NCBI RefSeq assembly: GCF_009905375.1
Contig: NC_133648.1
Coordinates: 312,310,565-312,374,564, forward strand
Reading direction: 5' to 3'
From: Apium graveolens
Lineage: Eukaryota > Streptophyta > Magnoliopsida > Apiales > Apiaceae
Length of the DNA stretch: 64,000 nucleotides
Shown here: in pieces, positions 22,930-35,558 of the stretch
Layout: every line of letters starts with the position of its first letter
Numbering within the stretch: the first letter of the stretch is position 1
Program-made: the position numbers and the translations under genes
The notes under the pieces: model-generated
Database searches by the model: none
What the model was told of the DNA's origin: nothing
What the model saw: only the letters and a program-made list of their open reading frames with translations

Positions 22930-25345
22930 TACAGTCACTTCTTCTCCATCAACTTCATCTAAGGAAGCTGTTTCTGAAAAGACTACCACACCATCTGTGT
23001 CTCCTGTTGATCCAGGCACTAGTGCTGATATTGATGTTCAAAACTTGGTTGTGCCTGAAGTAATTCTCTTAGAAGCTCCACCAACAACTAATCCTTCAAC
23101 AACACCTGTTACCGATGCTTTTCAAACTCCAGAGTTATCTACACCACCTTCTCTGCATCATGATGCTGATGATCAGACTTTAGGTGAGCATCAGGACTTG
23201 GCTGTTGATCAGAACTTAGAACCAGATCAGCAACTAGAGGATGTTGAAGCCTCCATTGCTACTCACACTGTTGTTTTATCAGAAGATACTGATTCTGTAA
23301 GTTCTGATGCTGCAAATGCTGCAAATGCTGGAGATACTGGTGATGCTGCTACAAATGCAGATGCTGATGCAGCAGGTCCTTCAGGACATGCTCCTCAACA
23401 AACTACTCTTAAGTCTGAACTTGTTAAGAAGTTTGTTACCAGAGAAGCACCAGTGCCTTGGAGTGAAACTACTGCAGGACAGGAGTGGACTAAGGAATGG
23501 AACTCAGTCACCTGTGTTCCAACTGCACAGAATCTGGCAGAGCAATTGACAAAAGCTGATGAGATGTTAAATACTGATGATTTCAAAACACAGCTTAGAG
23601 TCACTGCATTGAGTACTAAACATTTACAAGGTCTTCATTCAAATACTCATGCAGAGTTACATCTCTTAAGGGAAGAACTAATGAAGCAAGAACAAGTTCA
23701 CAAGATTGATAAGGAAAAGTTCTTCCAACCTACCTTTGACAGGATTGCTTATATTGAGAAGACTCAAGATAATCAACAAGCTCAGATTGATGATATTCTG
23801 AAAAATCAAGCTTCTCAGCAATCACAACTTAATGAAATCCAATCTTCAGTAGAATTGCTTGTCTCTCTTCTATTACCTGCTGATGCCAAAAAGGGGGAGA
23901 AAGTAATTAAGTCCAAATGCAAGACTGACAAGACACTGAAAGGTAAGAATGATGGAAAAGATGATCGAGGAAGCTCTGGAATGGGTAGAGGTCATAGTCA
24001 AGGTAGAGGATTCACATCAAGACAAGCTAAAATCACAAGTCACAGGACAAGTTCTGATACTTGAAAAATGATAAGTTCTGCTACTGGTAAAAGGATAAGT
24101 TATGATGAACTTTTAGATCTTGATGAAGAAATGTCAAGACAGTTATTTCTTCAGGAAAATCCAGGAATGGACTTGGAGAGTTTAATGGAAGAAGAAGCCA
24201 GGCTTAAATCAGAGAAAGTCACATCTAAATCTGAAGCTTCTGGTAAAAAGCCACTTCCAAAACTCAAAGGCATTGTGATCAAAGAAAGGACACATTCTGA
24301 AGCAACATTGGCTAGATCACAACCACAGATAGATCCAAGATCCAAGGGTAAAGAAAAGGCTGGTGAACCTATCAAGGTTTATGTACCTCCTGAGGATGAA
24401 GAAATTACTGATGAAAAGGATGATCTTGCTCTGACTTCAAGAAAAGTTCTTAAAACAACCTCTGACATGGCTCAAGTTGTTCAGAGTCAAGAAATTATAA
24501 GTTCTGATATTCAGAAGAAGCAAGTAACCTCTGACATAGCTCAAGTTAACTTGATATCAGAAGATAGACCAAAGACACTCCTACCAGGATTCACTAAAGC
24601 AAAACAGACTCAACATTTGAAGACTACTGCAAGTGGTTTTGAAGCTAGAGTAGTTACTGGAAAGGAAGCAAGAGATAAAACTGGACTGGGAAGTGCTGAT
24701 GAAAGGAGAATACAGAACACTACCAATGATCCAACTTCCTTGAGTTTACCAGGTATTGGAGCAACTCCTGAGAGATTGAATCAACTGGAATCTGTACAAA
24801 TGGTTTACCATACCTACTTGAAAGAATACATCTTGTTGTATTTCATGACAGATGGTAGGGTTTATCATATAAGGTAAAATGCCATTCCGTTGAAGTATTT
24901 TGAAGAATTGGAGCATGTACTATTCTTACTTCAAGTGGATGACAGATTGACAGGGACTGCTGCAAACTATTTGAAGGATCAGATTCAGAGACAGAAAAGG
25001 CTTTATTCTGTTAAGTTTGACAGCACATACGTTCCAAAGTACAGAGATCACAAGGGTGATATAGTTGAAATGAAGCCCAACTCTGCTTAAATTATAACTA
25101 CCTTTCTAGGGTACATGGCTGTGGAATTCAATCTTGAGTCTGATAAAGCTTATTTGATCAGACTGGATCAGGATATAAGAAAAGCAAAGATCAATTATCT
25201 CAGAGCTGCAATCTTTCAAATTGGTGAAGATATTGCAGAGCTTAAAGATGCCAAAAGGAGAATGATTGATGAACTTAGATATGCTGAGAGATGTTTGTTG
25301 AAGAACTATCTCAGAACAACTCCTGACATCAGAGAGATCAGATAA
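22930..25345 (+). pseudogene. E2 env-like extra ORF, second part (3' of the E3 insertion)
   Basis: Continues the frame broken at 14974, in phase. It is one frame to 25345 with stops TGA 24062, TAA 24875 and TAA 25088. The first 200 residues are acidic and Ser/Thr/Pro/Asp rich (ATVTSSPSTSS, then runs of Asp-Ala-Asn). About 23400-23880 is a heptad-like, coiled-coil-prone stretch (HTELHLLREELMKQEQ style). After the first stop come an acidic/Lys-rich region (DLDEEMSRQLFLQE, KGIVIKERTH) and a C-terminal helical part (YLIRLDQDIRKAKINYLRAA, ELKDAKRRMIDELRYAER). No fusion peptide or membrane segment is evident. The full frame would be roughly 1200 codons, so calling it an envelope protein is doubtful. 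Confidence 0.65.
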
Positions 25346-25553
25346 TGAAGCCAAGTCAAAGATCTACAACTGCTTAAATTCTGATATTTGTACAGACTGA
25401 AGTTGTTATCAGAAGTTAAATATTGGTAAAGCTTTAAGGACTGTAAGTTGTAGTTATCTAGTCTAATTCTCATACATTTGTACTTAATGTTTTTGACATC
25501 ATCAAATATCTGTTAAACTTGTATATTATGCTAATTTACAAGTTGGGGGAGAT
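25346..25553 (+). other. E2 3' untranslated segment with polypurine tract
   Basis: Noncoding. The plus-strand priming tract, TTGGGGGAGAT at about 25543-25553, lies directly before the right LTR. A polypurine tract at this position is diagnostic of LTR elements. Confidence 0.85.
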
Positions 25554-26165
25554 TGTTAGATATATTTGATAATGTCATGGCTAATATGATTTATGTTTAG
25601 ATTTCAGATCTTACTTAACAGGACAAGTCAGTACCTAACCATTAATCAATACTTATACTGGAAGTCAGGACTTAAGGATATCAGTACTTATATTATCAGG
25701 AGATAATCATCAGAAGTTAGATATCAGAACTTAAGTGCTGAAGGACGTTCAGATAAGGACAGTAGCTGATTAAAGGAAAGAAGATCGAGATAAACATAAG
25801 AAGAGATATGCATGAAGAAGGAGTTCCGTGAAGAATGGAATACTTGGAAGAAAAGATATCTGATTGATATATTTTAGGAAGCAGAATTATATTCCATACC
25901 AATTAGCAATTATCTTGTAACTGTGTAGTATATAAACACAGACATAGGGTTTACACTATAAGTGTTATCATATTCGAGAAGATTATTTATTGTAACCCTA
26001 GAAGCTCTCGTGATATTTTGTTCATCACTGAGAGGTAACAGTTCCATACTATAACAGAGTTTGTTGTTTCAATAAAGTTTTTTTTCTGTTACTTAAGATA
26101 TTAAAGTTCGATTTGATTGTATTATACACTGTATTCACCCCCTCTACAGTGTGTGTGACCTAACA
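25554..26165 (+). repeat. E2 3' LTR (612 bp)
   Basis: Same ends and length as the left copy. TATA at 25929-25936, AATAAA at 26071-26076, followed by the TATGA duplicate at 26166-26170. Confidence 0.95.
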
Positions 26166-27887
26166 TATGATCATTAACCTTGATTCCTTCATCCTGAGGG
26201 TCCTTGCTTCATTGCTATTGGTTGGCATTGTTCCAAACTGCAAGTAATCCTTGTATGTTTTCATCCAACTGTCCGTATTTTCACCGGTCTTGTCATCACG
26301 TTGATTAAGAGCCATTATTTATGATTCAAGAACTAGTCTTTCCATGGCAGGCTTCATGATGTGGACCACTAGGATGTTGTTTAAATCTAAGCCTTTGAAC
26401 ACCACTCCCAATCCAGCTAATGCATCAGCTTGCACGTCATTTTCCCTTGGAGCCTATTGTATGCTGAAGTTGTCGAAGTGGTTGGTTAATCCTATGGTGA
26501 TGTCCAGGTATGCAACCATCTTGGGATATTTGGCTTCATAAGACCCCTTGACGTGATTAACAATGAGTAGTGAATCACAATTGACGTCAATATTCTTGAT
26601 CTTCATGTCTTTAGCAATTGTGAGTCCCATGATCAATGCCTCATATTTAGCTTCATTGTTTATGGCTTTAAAGTCACATCATATTGATTGAGCTACCATA
26701 TCCCCCTGTGGAAATTTAAGGACAAGCCCCAATCCTGTTCCATTGACATTCGATTCCCCATCTGTGTACAATGTCCAAGGCTTCACATATACTCTTAAAA
26801 GAACTTGCTGAAATTCCTGCTCAGCATCTATCATTTGGCTTGGACTAAAATCAGCCACAAAATCAGCCAAAACTTGTGACTTTATCGCAGTCCTTGTGTC
26901 ATACGTGATGTCGTAAGTACTTAGTCGTATTTCCCATTTTTCCATTCTTCCCGTCAGATCAGGTTTACTCAAGACATTCCTCAAAGGGAAGTTCATCATG
27001 ACCTGTATCTTGTGTGACTCAAAATAATGTCTCAACTTAGTAGAAGTCATAGCTAATACAAGTACTAATTTTTCAAGAGATATGTACCTTATTTCCGCAT
27101 CAACCAAGCTCTTGCTGGACGTAGTACACAGGTGACTGGACAACTTCACTTTCTTTTACAAGGACGCCACTCACTGTATGATCCGTTACAGACAGATACA
27201 CGTACAAGTCCTCTCCTTGAATGGGCTTGGACAGAAGTAGTGGTGTAGTTAGATAACTTTTCAAGTCATTCAAAGAAGCCTCATGTTTATCTGACCACAA
27301 GAATCCTTTATTCTTTCTCAACACGTCGTAAAAAAGTTTGCACCTATCCGACGAATGTGAAATAGACCTGTTCAAGGAAGCAACCCGTCCTGTCAGTTTC
27401 TGGACGTCTTTCACATTTGATGTACTTTTCAATTCAAAAATCGCCTTATTTTGTTCCAGACTTGCTTCAATTCCTCTCTTTGTCACCATATGTCCAAGGA
27501 ACTTTCCTGGCGACACAACAAAGTTGCATTTGGATGGGTTCAACTTCATGTTGTATGACCTTAGTATATCAAATACTTCTTAAAGATCACGAACATAATT
27601 TTCTGCGTTAACAGACTTGACAACCATGTCGTCAATGTAGAGTTCCATCGTCTGCCCTATTTGGTCTTTGAACATTTTATTGACAAGTCTTTGAAATGTA
27701 GACCCATCATTTCTTAGTCCAAAAGGCATGGCTAAGTAATAATATATCCCTCTATCCGTTATGAATGCAGTCTTCTCATAGTTAGATGGTTCAATTTGAA
27801 TTTGATTGAAGCCATTCGATGCATCCAGGAATGTTAGCAACTCATGACCAGCCGTCGAGTCTACCTCAATGTGAGGTAGTGTATAAG
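26166..27887 (-). pseudogene. pol: E1 pol middle: RT palm, RNase H and second RNase H
   Basis: Read right to left. 27887-27580 is RT with TFLDASNGFNQI, MPFGLRNDGSTFQRLV and an intact YIDDMVVKS box. 27549-27100 is RT thumb and connection (LNPSKCNFVV, GKFLGHMVTKRGIEA) and the first RNase H. 27149-26679 continues with the RNase H/connection and then starts LYTDGESNVNGTGLGLVL, and 26636-26454 has the CDSLLIVNHVKGSYEAK stretch. The last two are a second RNase H of the type found in Tat-lineage gypsy elements. Broken by stops at about 27579, near 27100-27150 (overlapping frames) and near 26680. The RT begins across E4 at 48025, and integrase continues across E2 at 4982. Confidence 0.85.
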
Positions 27888-28783
27888 TGTAAGAACTTAA
27901 GGCTGAAGTTGGATTTGGCTTGGCGGTGACTCATTCCAACGTCGCCAAGGCCAGGCTCTAGGCGTCAAAGTGGGCGACCGCATGGAGCTTGATTGATCTC
28001 GATGGTGGATTGAGTTATACTTGGTTGCTGGTGCTAGTTGGATTGAAAATAATCAGATTGTGTTGGGCTGAATATGTGGCTGGCTGGGCAGCCAAGGTGC
28101 ATTATATTATTGGGCCCAAAGGCTGGGTTAATTATTAGGCTCATGTGGGGGAAATAAATTCTGGGCTATAAGTGGCATGGCTGTGAGACAACAAAAATGT
28201 GGGTAATAGTTGGGCTGCATATATATGTGTATACATATATTAATGGGTGTCTATAGATTGCTAACAACTGCTCAACAGATTGCACAAACCAATGGTTGGC
28301 TGCCAGGTGTCGTTGTAACTGCTGAAAACTACTTGGCTGAGAGTAACAGCTTATGTAACTGCTCTACAAGGGAGAAAAACGTGGAAAGATATAAATAAGA
28401 ATATACTTGATGTAATCTGTTTCTTGTATTCATCATTCTACACATAGAAAACTGTATAGAGAAAGATAGGCAAACATTGTAGTCTTGGCTTATATTCTTT
28501 TATATCCTTTTGGGTTGTGATGGCAATGAAAAGGTTGGGAGTGTGTCTCCTGTAAATTCTGTTGTGTGCTTATATTTACTAGTGGCTATAATCAGATTAG
28601 CATAAGTTTAAACGAAGGATATTGGCTGCTGTTCTTGTGGCGCTTGCCTATACTGGGAGTCTGGGGCTGCTGGGGCGACTGAATCTGTTGGGGCCGCGAC
28701 TGAGCGACATGAATTTGTGGGCGACTGAGCGACCGAGATCAGGCCGCACAGGCGACTTTAGAGAAAAAAATAGGCCTATGACA
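27888..28783 (+). repeat. E4 5' LTR (896 bp)
   Basis: Paired with 47132-48024. Contains a TATAAATA box at 28390-28397, which is altered to TATAGATA in the right copy. The 3' part is GC-rich with repeated GCGACTGAGCGAC motifs (28690-28735). Confidence 0.94.
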
Positions 28784-28785
28784 AC

Positions 28786-28797
28786 TGGTATCAGAGC
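28786..28797 (+). other. E4 primer binding site (initiator tRNA-Met type)
   Basis: TGGTATCAGAGC, two bases after the 5' LTR. Confidence 0.93.
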
Positions 28798-28824
28798 TGT
28801 GTTGGTGAATTCGTGGGTTTAATC

Positions 28825-29850
28825 ATGGTTGGAAACTCTACGGGTGAACGCTTGACAAGGCCGGAGGAATTTATTGGAGTTCCTCTGTCAATAGCTGATA
28901 TATCATTGGCGAATCATGTCCATAACCTTCATGAAGGCATGGGCGAAGTGAGGGTGATGGTTGAGACTCTCAATAGAGTTTGTGATGGCAAGTTTGCAGA
29001 CTTATTCGCAATAACCGCTGCGTCTACTGAATTAACTAGAGATCAAATGCAGAAGATGAGTGATGAGATCACTATCTTGAAGAGGGCTGTGGCTGGCGGC
29101 ACCTCGAGTGGTTCAAGTGATGGCCACTCTAAGTTTAAAGTTCCATAACTAAAGGTGTTTGGTGGTAGTCGGAATGCTAAGGAACTTGAAAACTTCTTGT
29201 GGGATATGGAACAGTACTTTAAGGCTGCCCACATTGGAGAAAATGAGAAGGTAACGGTTACAAGTATGTACTTGATTGGGGATGCAAAATTATGGTGGCG
29301 TATACGGACGGTGATGATGAGGATTCGGTGAGGCCCAAAATTGATAGTTGGGAAATGCCGAAGAAAGAATTGAAGGATCAATTCTTGCCCAATAATGCTG
29401 CATGGTTGGCTAGAGAAAGCATGAAAAATCTAAGGCAAACAGATCCTATTCGTGATTACGTGAAGGAGTTCAGTTCACCGTTGTTGGATATTAAAAATAT
29501 GTCAGATGAGGACAAGTTGTTCAACTTTGTGTCGGGACTGAAGCCATAGGCACAATCAGAATTGATAAGGCAGAATGTAAAAGATCTGAATAATGCAATT
29601 ATTGTCGCTGATGGGCTGGTTGATTACAAAGTTGGGAATTCTGCTTGTGGTGCTGGGAAAAATAAGGGTGTCGCTGGAAAAACAAAGGGCAGAGAGACAA
29701 GAAGAAGTTCAAAAAGAAAGATGGTGACGCCCAAGCCAAACCCAAGAATGATGGTCAGTTTAAGACAAAGATCAAGGGCTACTACATTTGTGGGGGTCCT
29801 CATACGATGAGGGAATGTCCTAGAAAAGAGAAACTGAATGCAATAATTAA
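28825..29850 (+). pseudogene. gag: E4 gag
   Basis: ATG at 28825 (MVGNSTGER), a few bases after the PBS. It runs to a TAA at 29146. In the same frame the capsid core follows (ELENFLWDMEQYFKAA, GDAKLWWR), then there is a shift near 29290 into a frame with LKDQFLPNNAAWLARESM and LFNFVSGLKP. A further stop lies at 29547. The nucleocapsid knuckle near 29790-29815 reads YYICGGPHTMREC, where the first Cys has become Tyr. Two frame changes and at least two stops. This protein would form the particle; it is now dead. Confidence 0.82.
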
Positions 29851-29929
29851 AACGGAAAAGAGAGTGAGGCGCAATATGAGGTGCCTAGGCATGTTAATCC
29901 AATCAGGATGGTGAATGCCCTATGAACTA

Positions 29930-31448
29930 AGGAGATGGTGAAAACTCATGGGCTGTTATATGTGAACGTTATCATTAATGGTCAGAGTGTGATGGCCATG
30001 GTAGACACATATGCTACTAATAGCTTTGTGGCTGAGAAAATGTTAAGTTGCTGGGTCTTGAGTTACAGCCTAGTACAAGCCAATTTAAAGCTGTGAATGT
30101 GAATGCTCAACAAGTTGGAGGTGTGGCTTGTGTGAGTGTAAAGATTGGACCATGGGAAGGGAACTACAAGCTGTTGGCGATGCCCCTTGATGATTTTTAT
30201 ATCATATTAGGAATGGATTTCTTATTGGCAGAGAATGTTTCGGTGATGCCTCGTTATGGGGGAATATTCATAGGCGATGAGAAACAACCTTGTTTTATGA
30301 AGGATATTATAGAGAAGTGGAATAAGGGAAAGGTAGAAAATGGGTTATTATCAGCCTTGCAGGTTGAAGCTGGGTTGAAACATGGTGAAGTAACATATCT
30401 TGCAGCTTTGGTTGAAGTGAAGCTGGATCAAATGGTTGAATTTCCAATTTCTGTTGCTGAAATACTAAGGGAATTTGATGATGTTATGCCCCCTGAGTTG
30501 CCTAAATGCTTGCCGCCTAAACATGCCGTTGATTACAAAATTGAATTGGAGCCTGGTGCTAGACCTCTTGCACAAGCTCCTTACAGAATGGGTCCATCAG
30601 AACTTGGAGAACTAATGAAGCAGTTGAATGGTTTGCTGGAATCGGGGTTGCTGCGTCCCTCCAAGGCTACTTATGGTGCTCCGGTTTTATTTCAGAAGAA
30701 GGCAGATGGGTCTTTGAGAATGTGTGTGGATTACCGGGCGCTGAATAAAGTGACAATCAAGAATAATTATCCTGTTCCAAATGTGGTTGAGCTCATTGAC
30801 AGACTTTCATGGGAAAAGTACTTCACAAAGTTGGATATAAGGTCAGGTTATTGGCAAGTTCGGATTGCAGCAGGAGATGAGTCCAAAATAGCATGCGTTA
30901 CTAGGTATGGATCTTTTGAATTTCTAGTAATGCCTTTCGGTTTAACAAATGCTCCTGCCACGTTTTGCATATGAATGATGTGCTATATGACTACTTAGAC
31001 AAATTTGTGGTAGTATATCTTGATGATATTGTCATATATAGTGAAAGTCTAGATGAGCACCTTGAACATTTGAAATGTGTATTCTTGAAACTGCATGAAT
31101 ATAGTCTCTATGTAAAGAAGGAGAAGTATGAATTCTGCAGTACAGAAATTATGTTCCTTGGGCATGTGATTAGTCAAGGAATTGTGAAGATGGATTCGAG
31201 AAAAGTTAAGGCCATTGTTGATTGGCCTGCCCCTACTAAAGTTGCTAAACTTAGGTCCTTCCTTGGGTTGGAGAACTACTACAGAAAGTTCATCTTGGGG
31301 TATTTAAAAATCGTGCAAAGCCTCACTGATTTGTAAAGAAAGATAGTAAATGGGAGTGGTCCGAGAGCTACATGAAAGCCTTTGAAAAGTTGAAGCAGAT
31401 TGTGGCGACTGAGCCGGTACTTAGACTTCCTGATTTTGAGAAGCCAAT
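29930..31448 (+). pseudogene. pol: E4 protease and reverse transcriptase
   Basis: Protease near 29940-30050: the active-site loop reads MVDTYATNSF where the family has DTG or DSG followed by A-T, so the Gly is lost. After a frame change, 30048-30974 is long and open: protease end ([10 protein letters not shown]), linker, RT fingers and palm ([55 protein letters not shown]). A frameshift at about 30970 leads to 30965-31336 with YLDD intact at about 31016 and [15 protein letters not shown]. It stops at 31334. The 31337-31448 stretch continues the connection region up to E5, reaching LPDFEKP. Confidence 0.87.
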
Positions 31449-34400
31449 TTTAACACCCCCAGATCCGGGGTCGGGGATCCGGGTTGTCACGAGTTCCATT
31501 TCCCTTAGTAACACCCAACCTTAATAATTAATCAACTACTCTATACTGTGACCCCACAATAAACACACACACCACACGTTATAGTCTCAGAGATGAACAT
31601 CCAAAAATAATCACAAGTCATTTTATTCCACAATTATCTGCCAATACACCTTAGAAGGTTTTCTGAATAAATTTACATTTTCTTTGCCATTATTACAATT
31701 CGTAAATATACATAATCTGGTACATCAAAAGTTGAAGCCTAGTCTATTGGTATTTCCATACCTCAGCTACAGTGACTTCAACACCTATAGGAAACTACAG
31801 AATGCTTCCTATCCGCTCGCGAATTGGGAGCTTGGTCCTGTTCATCTTGTCTATCTGATGTTGTGTGATGAAAGAAGAAAGCAAGGGTGAGCAGCAAGCC
31901 CACCAAAATAATATGTATAATGATTAATAATATATGAGCCTACTCATAATACTCATGAAAGTCTTGGTCAAAAGAAATGAACCAAGTTGATATCTTAATG
32001 CGATGAAGTCGCAAAATATTCAGTATCTATATATACATATATACTTTTCAAAATATTGGAAGTCCTCTTCCATGCATAATATACACAAAGTCCCAGTGTA
32101 TAACTGTATAAAAAAATATCGTTGCAAGGTGATCTCTATATCTAACCTTGTCTCAACGTTTTTCTGAAAATCTTTGTCATTCATAAGATAATTATTAATT
32201 AGATATAAGTTTAAAAGATGAAGTTACAAGATACCCCAATATACTTATATCTTTCTCAAATACTACTTGAACTACCACCGTTCAAGTTATAATTAGTTTC
32301 AAAAGTTCATCACATAGATGAGACTACAAGACAAGATTTGAATAGATTCAATCTTTGAATATCATTATAAATAATGAAGTTACGAGATACTTCATTAAGT
32401 CCCGACATATATATACACCTATATATATATACATTTTCTGAAAACCTCTGTCATGTAAAGTATGAACAAAATTGCAATATCCAATAAATTTGGAAAGGAA
32501 AGAATTTTGGCATAAACCAGATATCTTGCTGATCAGGCAAAGATACCCATAAGTAACCTTTTCTACTAGTAGATGGACGAATTCCCCACTGGTCATCACC
32601 CTGGTCGTAATAGGACCTTATGCTGGACTGCCACTCAGCCACTTATGCATTTGATGGACTCCCACTGAGCCACTTACACTATCATGGACGCCCACTGAGC
32701 CCATGTTGCTTATGTCGACTCGATAGATGGACTTACTTCCTGAGTGTTGGGTAAGTAATCAATTCATTTACCAAAACTGCAACCTTGTTGCGAATATAAA
32801 ATACACCATAGAGCCGGATCCCTTAGATTTTTGAGCGAGTATTCAAGTCCCCTTAAAATGGAAGATCTTGAATTTGAAAACAAGTTTTGGGATCCGCTCT
32901 ACCCTTTTTAAATTCATTTTGAAGACTCGAAAACATTTTTAAGAATGTTTGGAGTAATGCTGATTTATGAAATAAATCAGTCCCAATATGAAAGAAATAT
33001 CTGAATATTATTATTTAAATAATATTCCCATAAAGAATAATGGAGGTAGAAGTTGGAAAACTTATACTCAAATGAATAGCAAATAATCAAAGATATACTT
33101 ATACGAAAGTAATATCTTTATTTGAATAATCAAAAATAAGTTTGATTATCGACACCTTATTCTTTAATACAATAAAGAATATTATTAAGTAATAAGCGGA
33201 GTCATAATACCTCGAATGAATACTATAAATAATATTCATAAAATAAAGGAGTCATACATCCTCAAATGAATATCCAAGTAATATTCAATAATAATATAAA
33301 CTGAGTCATAAGCCTTCGAATGAATATTCAAATAATATTCAAATAATAAAATGAACTGAGTCTTAAGCCTTCGAATGAATATTCAAATAATATTCAAATA
33401 ATAAAATAAAGGTATCGAATAAACCTTATTCGATCAATAGTTTAAAAAAAAACTATATCCATATATATATATATATATAAATATATATATATATACTCGG
33501 GAACATCGACTCCCGGTTTAGAAATATGTTTTCACCTTTGGGTCCCTATACTAAGGGTATATGCAAATTACCGCTATCCTCTAGCATAGGTATTATCAAC
33601 TGAATCAACAGATATATATGGAAAGAATACGAAACAGGAATGCATATATATATACCATAGCAGCATGCTTCAATATATTGCAACATTTGCTAATTAACCA
33701 ACATGCATCTATCGCAAGATAATGCATATACATATATACATCACAACAACAATTATAACTGGTAGAAAACTTGCCTGAGCGACTGGGGGTTACGAATGGC
33801 TCGGGACGAGTCTGGTAACCTATAAACAACAAGTAAGTTGGAATTAAACCAAAGTCACTTGTAAATCTATACTCTAACCAACTCAGACTCTAACGCTCGT
33901 TTTGCGCTTACTGATTCTCTTAAGTCACTCGAGTACCCTCGGCTCCACCATTTTTAATAATTTAACCTTTACGAGTTTTAAGGCGATTCCTTCGTGAGTG
34001 TCTTACCCACTGCCTAACACACTTACCATAAATGTTTCATACATTAATTAACCCTTTTTGGTCTTTAACCTATGTTTCAAAGTAAGGCGAGGGGAAAAGT
34101 TTCGTTCGCGAAATGCCGTTACTTGAAACGGTCGTTTCTCCTAAACCGTGCATCGGAATCGAACGAACTACATATCAAAACGAAGCTCGTAACACGAGCT
34201 ATCTAGACATGGCAATGTTAATAATCTAGCAGGGGGTTCTCGGGTCCTAATGTTATGCACAAAAACAGTCTAAAGAAAACCGGACGTTACGACGACTATG
34301 TTTACGTGATTTCCCAAATTTAAACCATTCAAAACCAACCACAATTCAACCCCAAATCAATCATACAACCAACATCCCTCCAAACCACATCATAACAGCC

Positions 34401-35558
34401 CCAACACATCCACATTAACCATTTATACTTATTCCCCACATGAACTAAAAGCTTTACTTAGGTTCTTTTACTAATTATCAAGATTTACAATTCCAACAAT
34501 ACCACAAAACCAACTAATCTCTACAACTCAACCAAACTTCAAACAATCAAGCATCATGCTTCACATATACTATATCAATCATATTCAATCCTAATTACTC
34601 AAAACTAAAGCTAGGGTTTGTAGTTTATACCTTCCTTGGAGAGTGGAGAATCAAGAGAATGGCTTGGAATCACCCTTAAAGTCCTTATCCAAGCTTAATC
34701 TAAACAAAACTTCAAGAACACAAATTTTAGTTCTTGAAAAACACTATTCACCATCTTCTTTCATGATTTATAGAAAAAGATTGGCTTGGAATTAGAAGCT
34801 TAAACTTATAGGAAGTATGTAACTATCCACGGGGAAGCTTAGATAATTACCTTGCTAAATAGTAAGTGGAGGAGCTTGGACTTTCATTTTTTAAGAAAAG
34901 AGGCCGAGAGCTAGCTTGGGAAGAAAGAGAGATTTTTGTGTTTTTTGCTTTGACTTGATTTTTGGTTGGTTGATTTTGTTTTGTTTTGTTTTAGGTCAAT
35001 TACCTAATTAACCTTGGACTTTGTGTGATTCTCATTCAACCACACCTCCTTCCTTCCCATGTCATGCCTATGTCATGTTGTGATGTCATCCTTCCCTCTT
35101 TGTCCTCCTCTCATTGGTTGGGTGACATCACTCACTCTAATCCCTTTGATTAACTTCCTAATTGTTTGCCTAATGACCGCTGATCTGTTATACGGTTCGC
35201 TTAACTTCCGTTTTCGTTTATCGTTTGAGGGATCATACCCGGGATCTTATTACTTTGGTTCCCTTAACCTTTCTCAATATATTATATTCCTTTTTATGAT
35301 CCTCTATTATAATCCTTTTTATCCTGTTACCTTATACTCAATTCTTTCCGTATCTATTGGATTTTCGGGAAAAATCAAAGTGTTCGGATTTGGATTCTGA
35401 CGATCTTTACATACACTTATATCCCATATAAAGTACTAATAAAATCTCAGAATATCCATATCAGAACCCCTACATAGTGTGGCATGAAAAGTTTTCTCAT
35501 TCAGCAAAAACACTATTCATAAGGGTTTCAAAATTTCCCAAAAATTGGGGTTATTACA
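31449..35558 (-). repeat. E5 3' LTR (4110 bp, left copy)
   Basis: Near identical to 41137-45247. It contains a row of about four AT-rich tandem units (33200-33415), a TA microsatellite (near 33460-33495) and three short copies of a CCCACTGAGCC motif (32610-32700). The open frames inside, such as 35059-35400, recur in the other LTR and have no family motif. Confidence 0.95.
33200..33415 (-). repeat. Tandem AT-rich units inside the E5 LTR
   Basis: Four imperfect units of 49-55 bp, each starting GAGTCATA (or GAGTCTTA) and followed by TCnAATGAATA and an AATAATATTC run. They start at about 33200, 33249, 33303 and 33358. The same block is present at about 42890-43105 in the right LTR. Confidence 0.75.

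Larger units (their letters stand above)
4983..26165 (+). mobile_element. E2: Sirevirus-like Ty1/copia element, 21.2 kb including nested E3
   Basis: The 612-bp LTRs start TGTTAGATAT and end CCTAACA. The target duplication is TATGA (4978-4982 and 26166-26170). The PBS is TGGTATCAGAGCCA and the PPT is GGGGGAGAT. Domain order gag, PR, IN, RT, RNase H is copia. A 777-codon gag with several zinc knuckles, gag and pol in one frame separated by stops, and a long coding region after pol all suggest the Sirevirus (SIRE/Maximus) group. It carries E3 at 14975-22924, so E2 alone is about 13.2 kb. LTR mismatches counted by eye are about 15 in 612. On removal of E2, E1's frame is continuous, confirming the boundary. 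Confidence 0.92.

Noticed and set aside
28210..28398. 62-codon ORF in E4 LTR
   Set aside because: Not preserved in the other LTR and has no motif.
33200..33415. CRISPR-like repeat array
   Set aside because: Units are contiguous, imperfect and AT-rich with no unique spacers; the organism is a plant.
35059..35400. 113-codon ORF in the E5 left LTR (128 codons at 44703-45089 in the right)
   Set aside because: It lies within a long terminal repeat, has low-complexity hydrophobic content, no family motif and a different start in each copy. Its presence twice is due to the LTR duplication.
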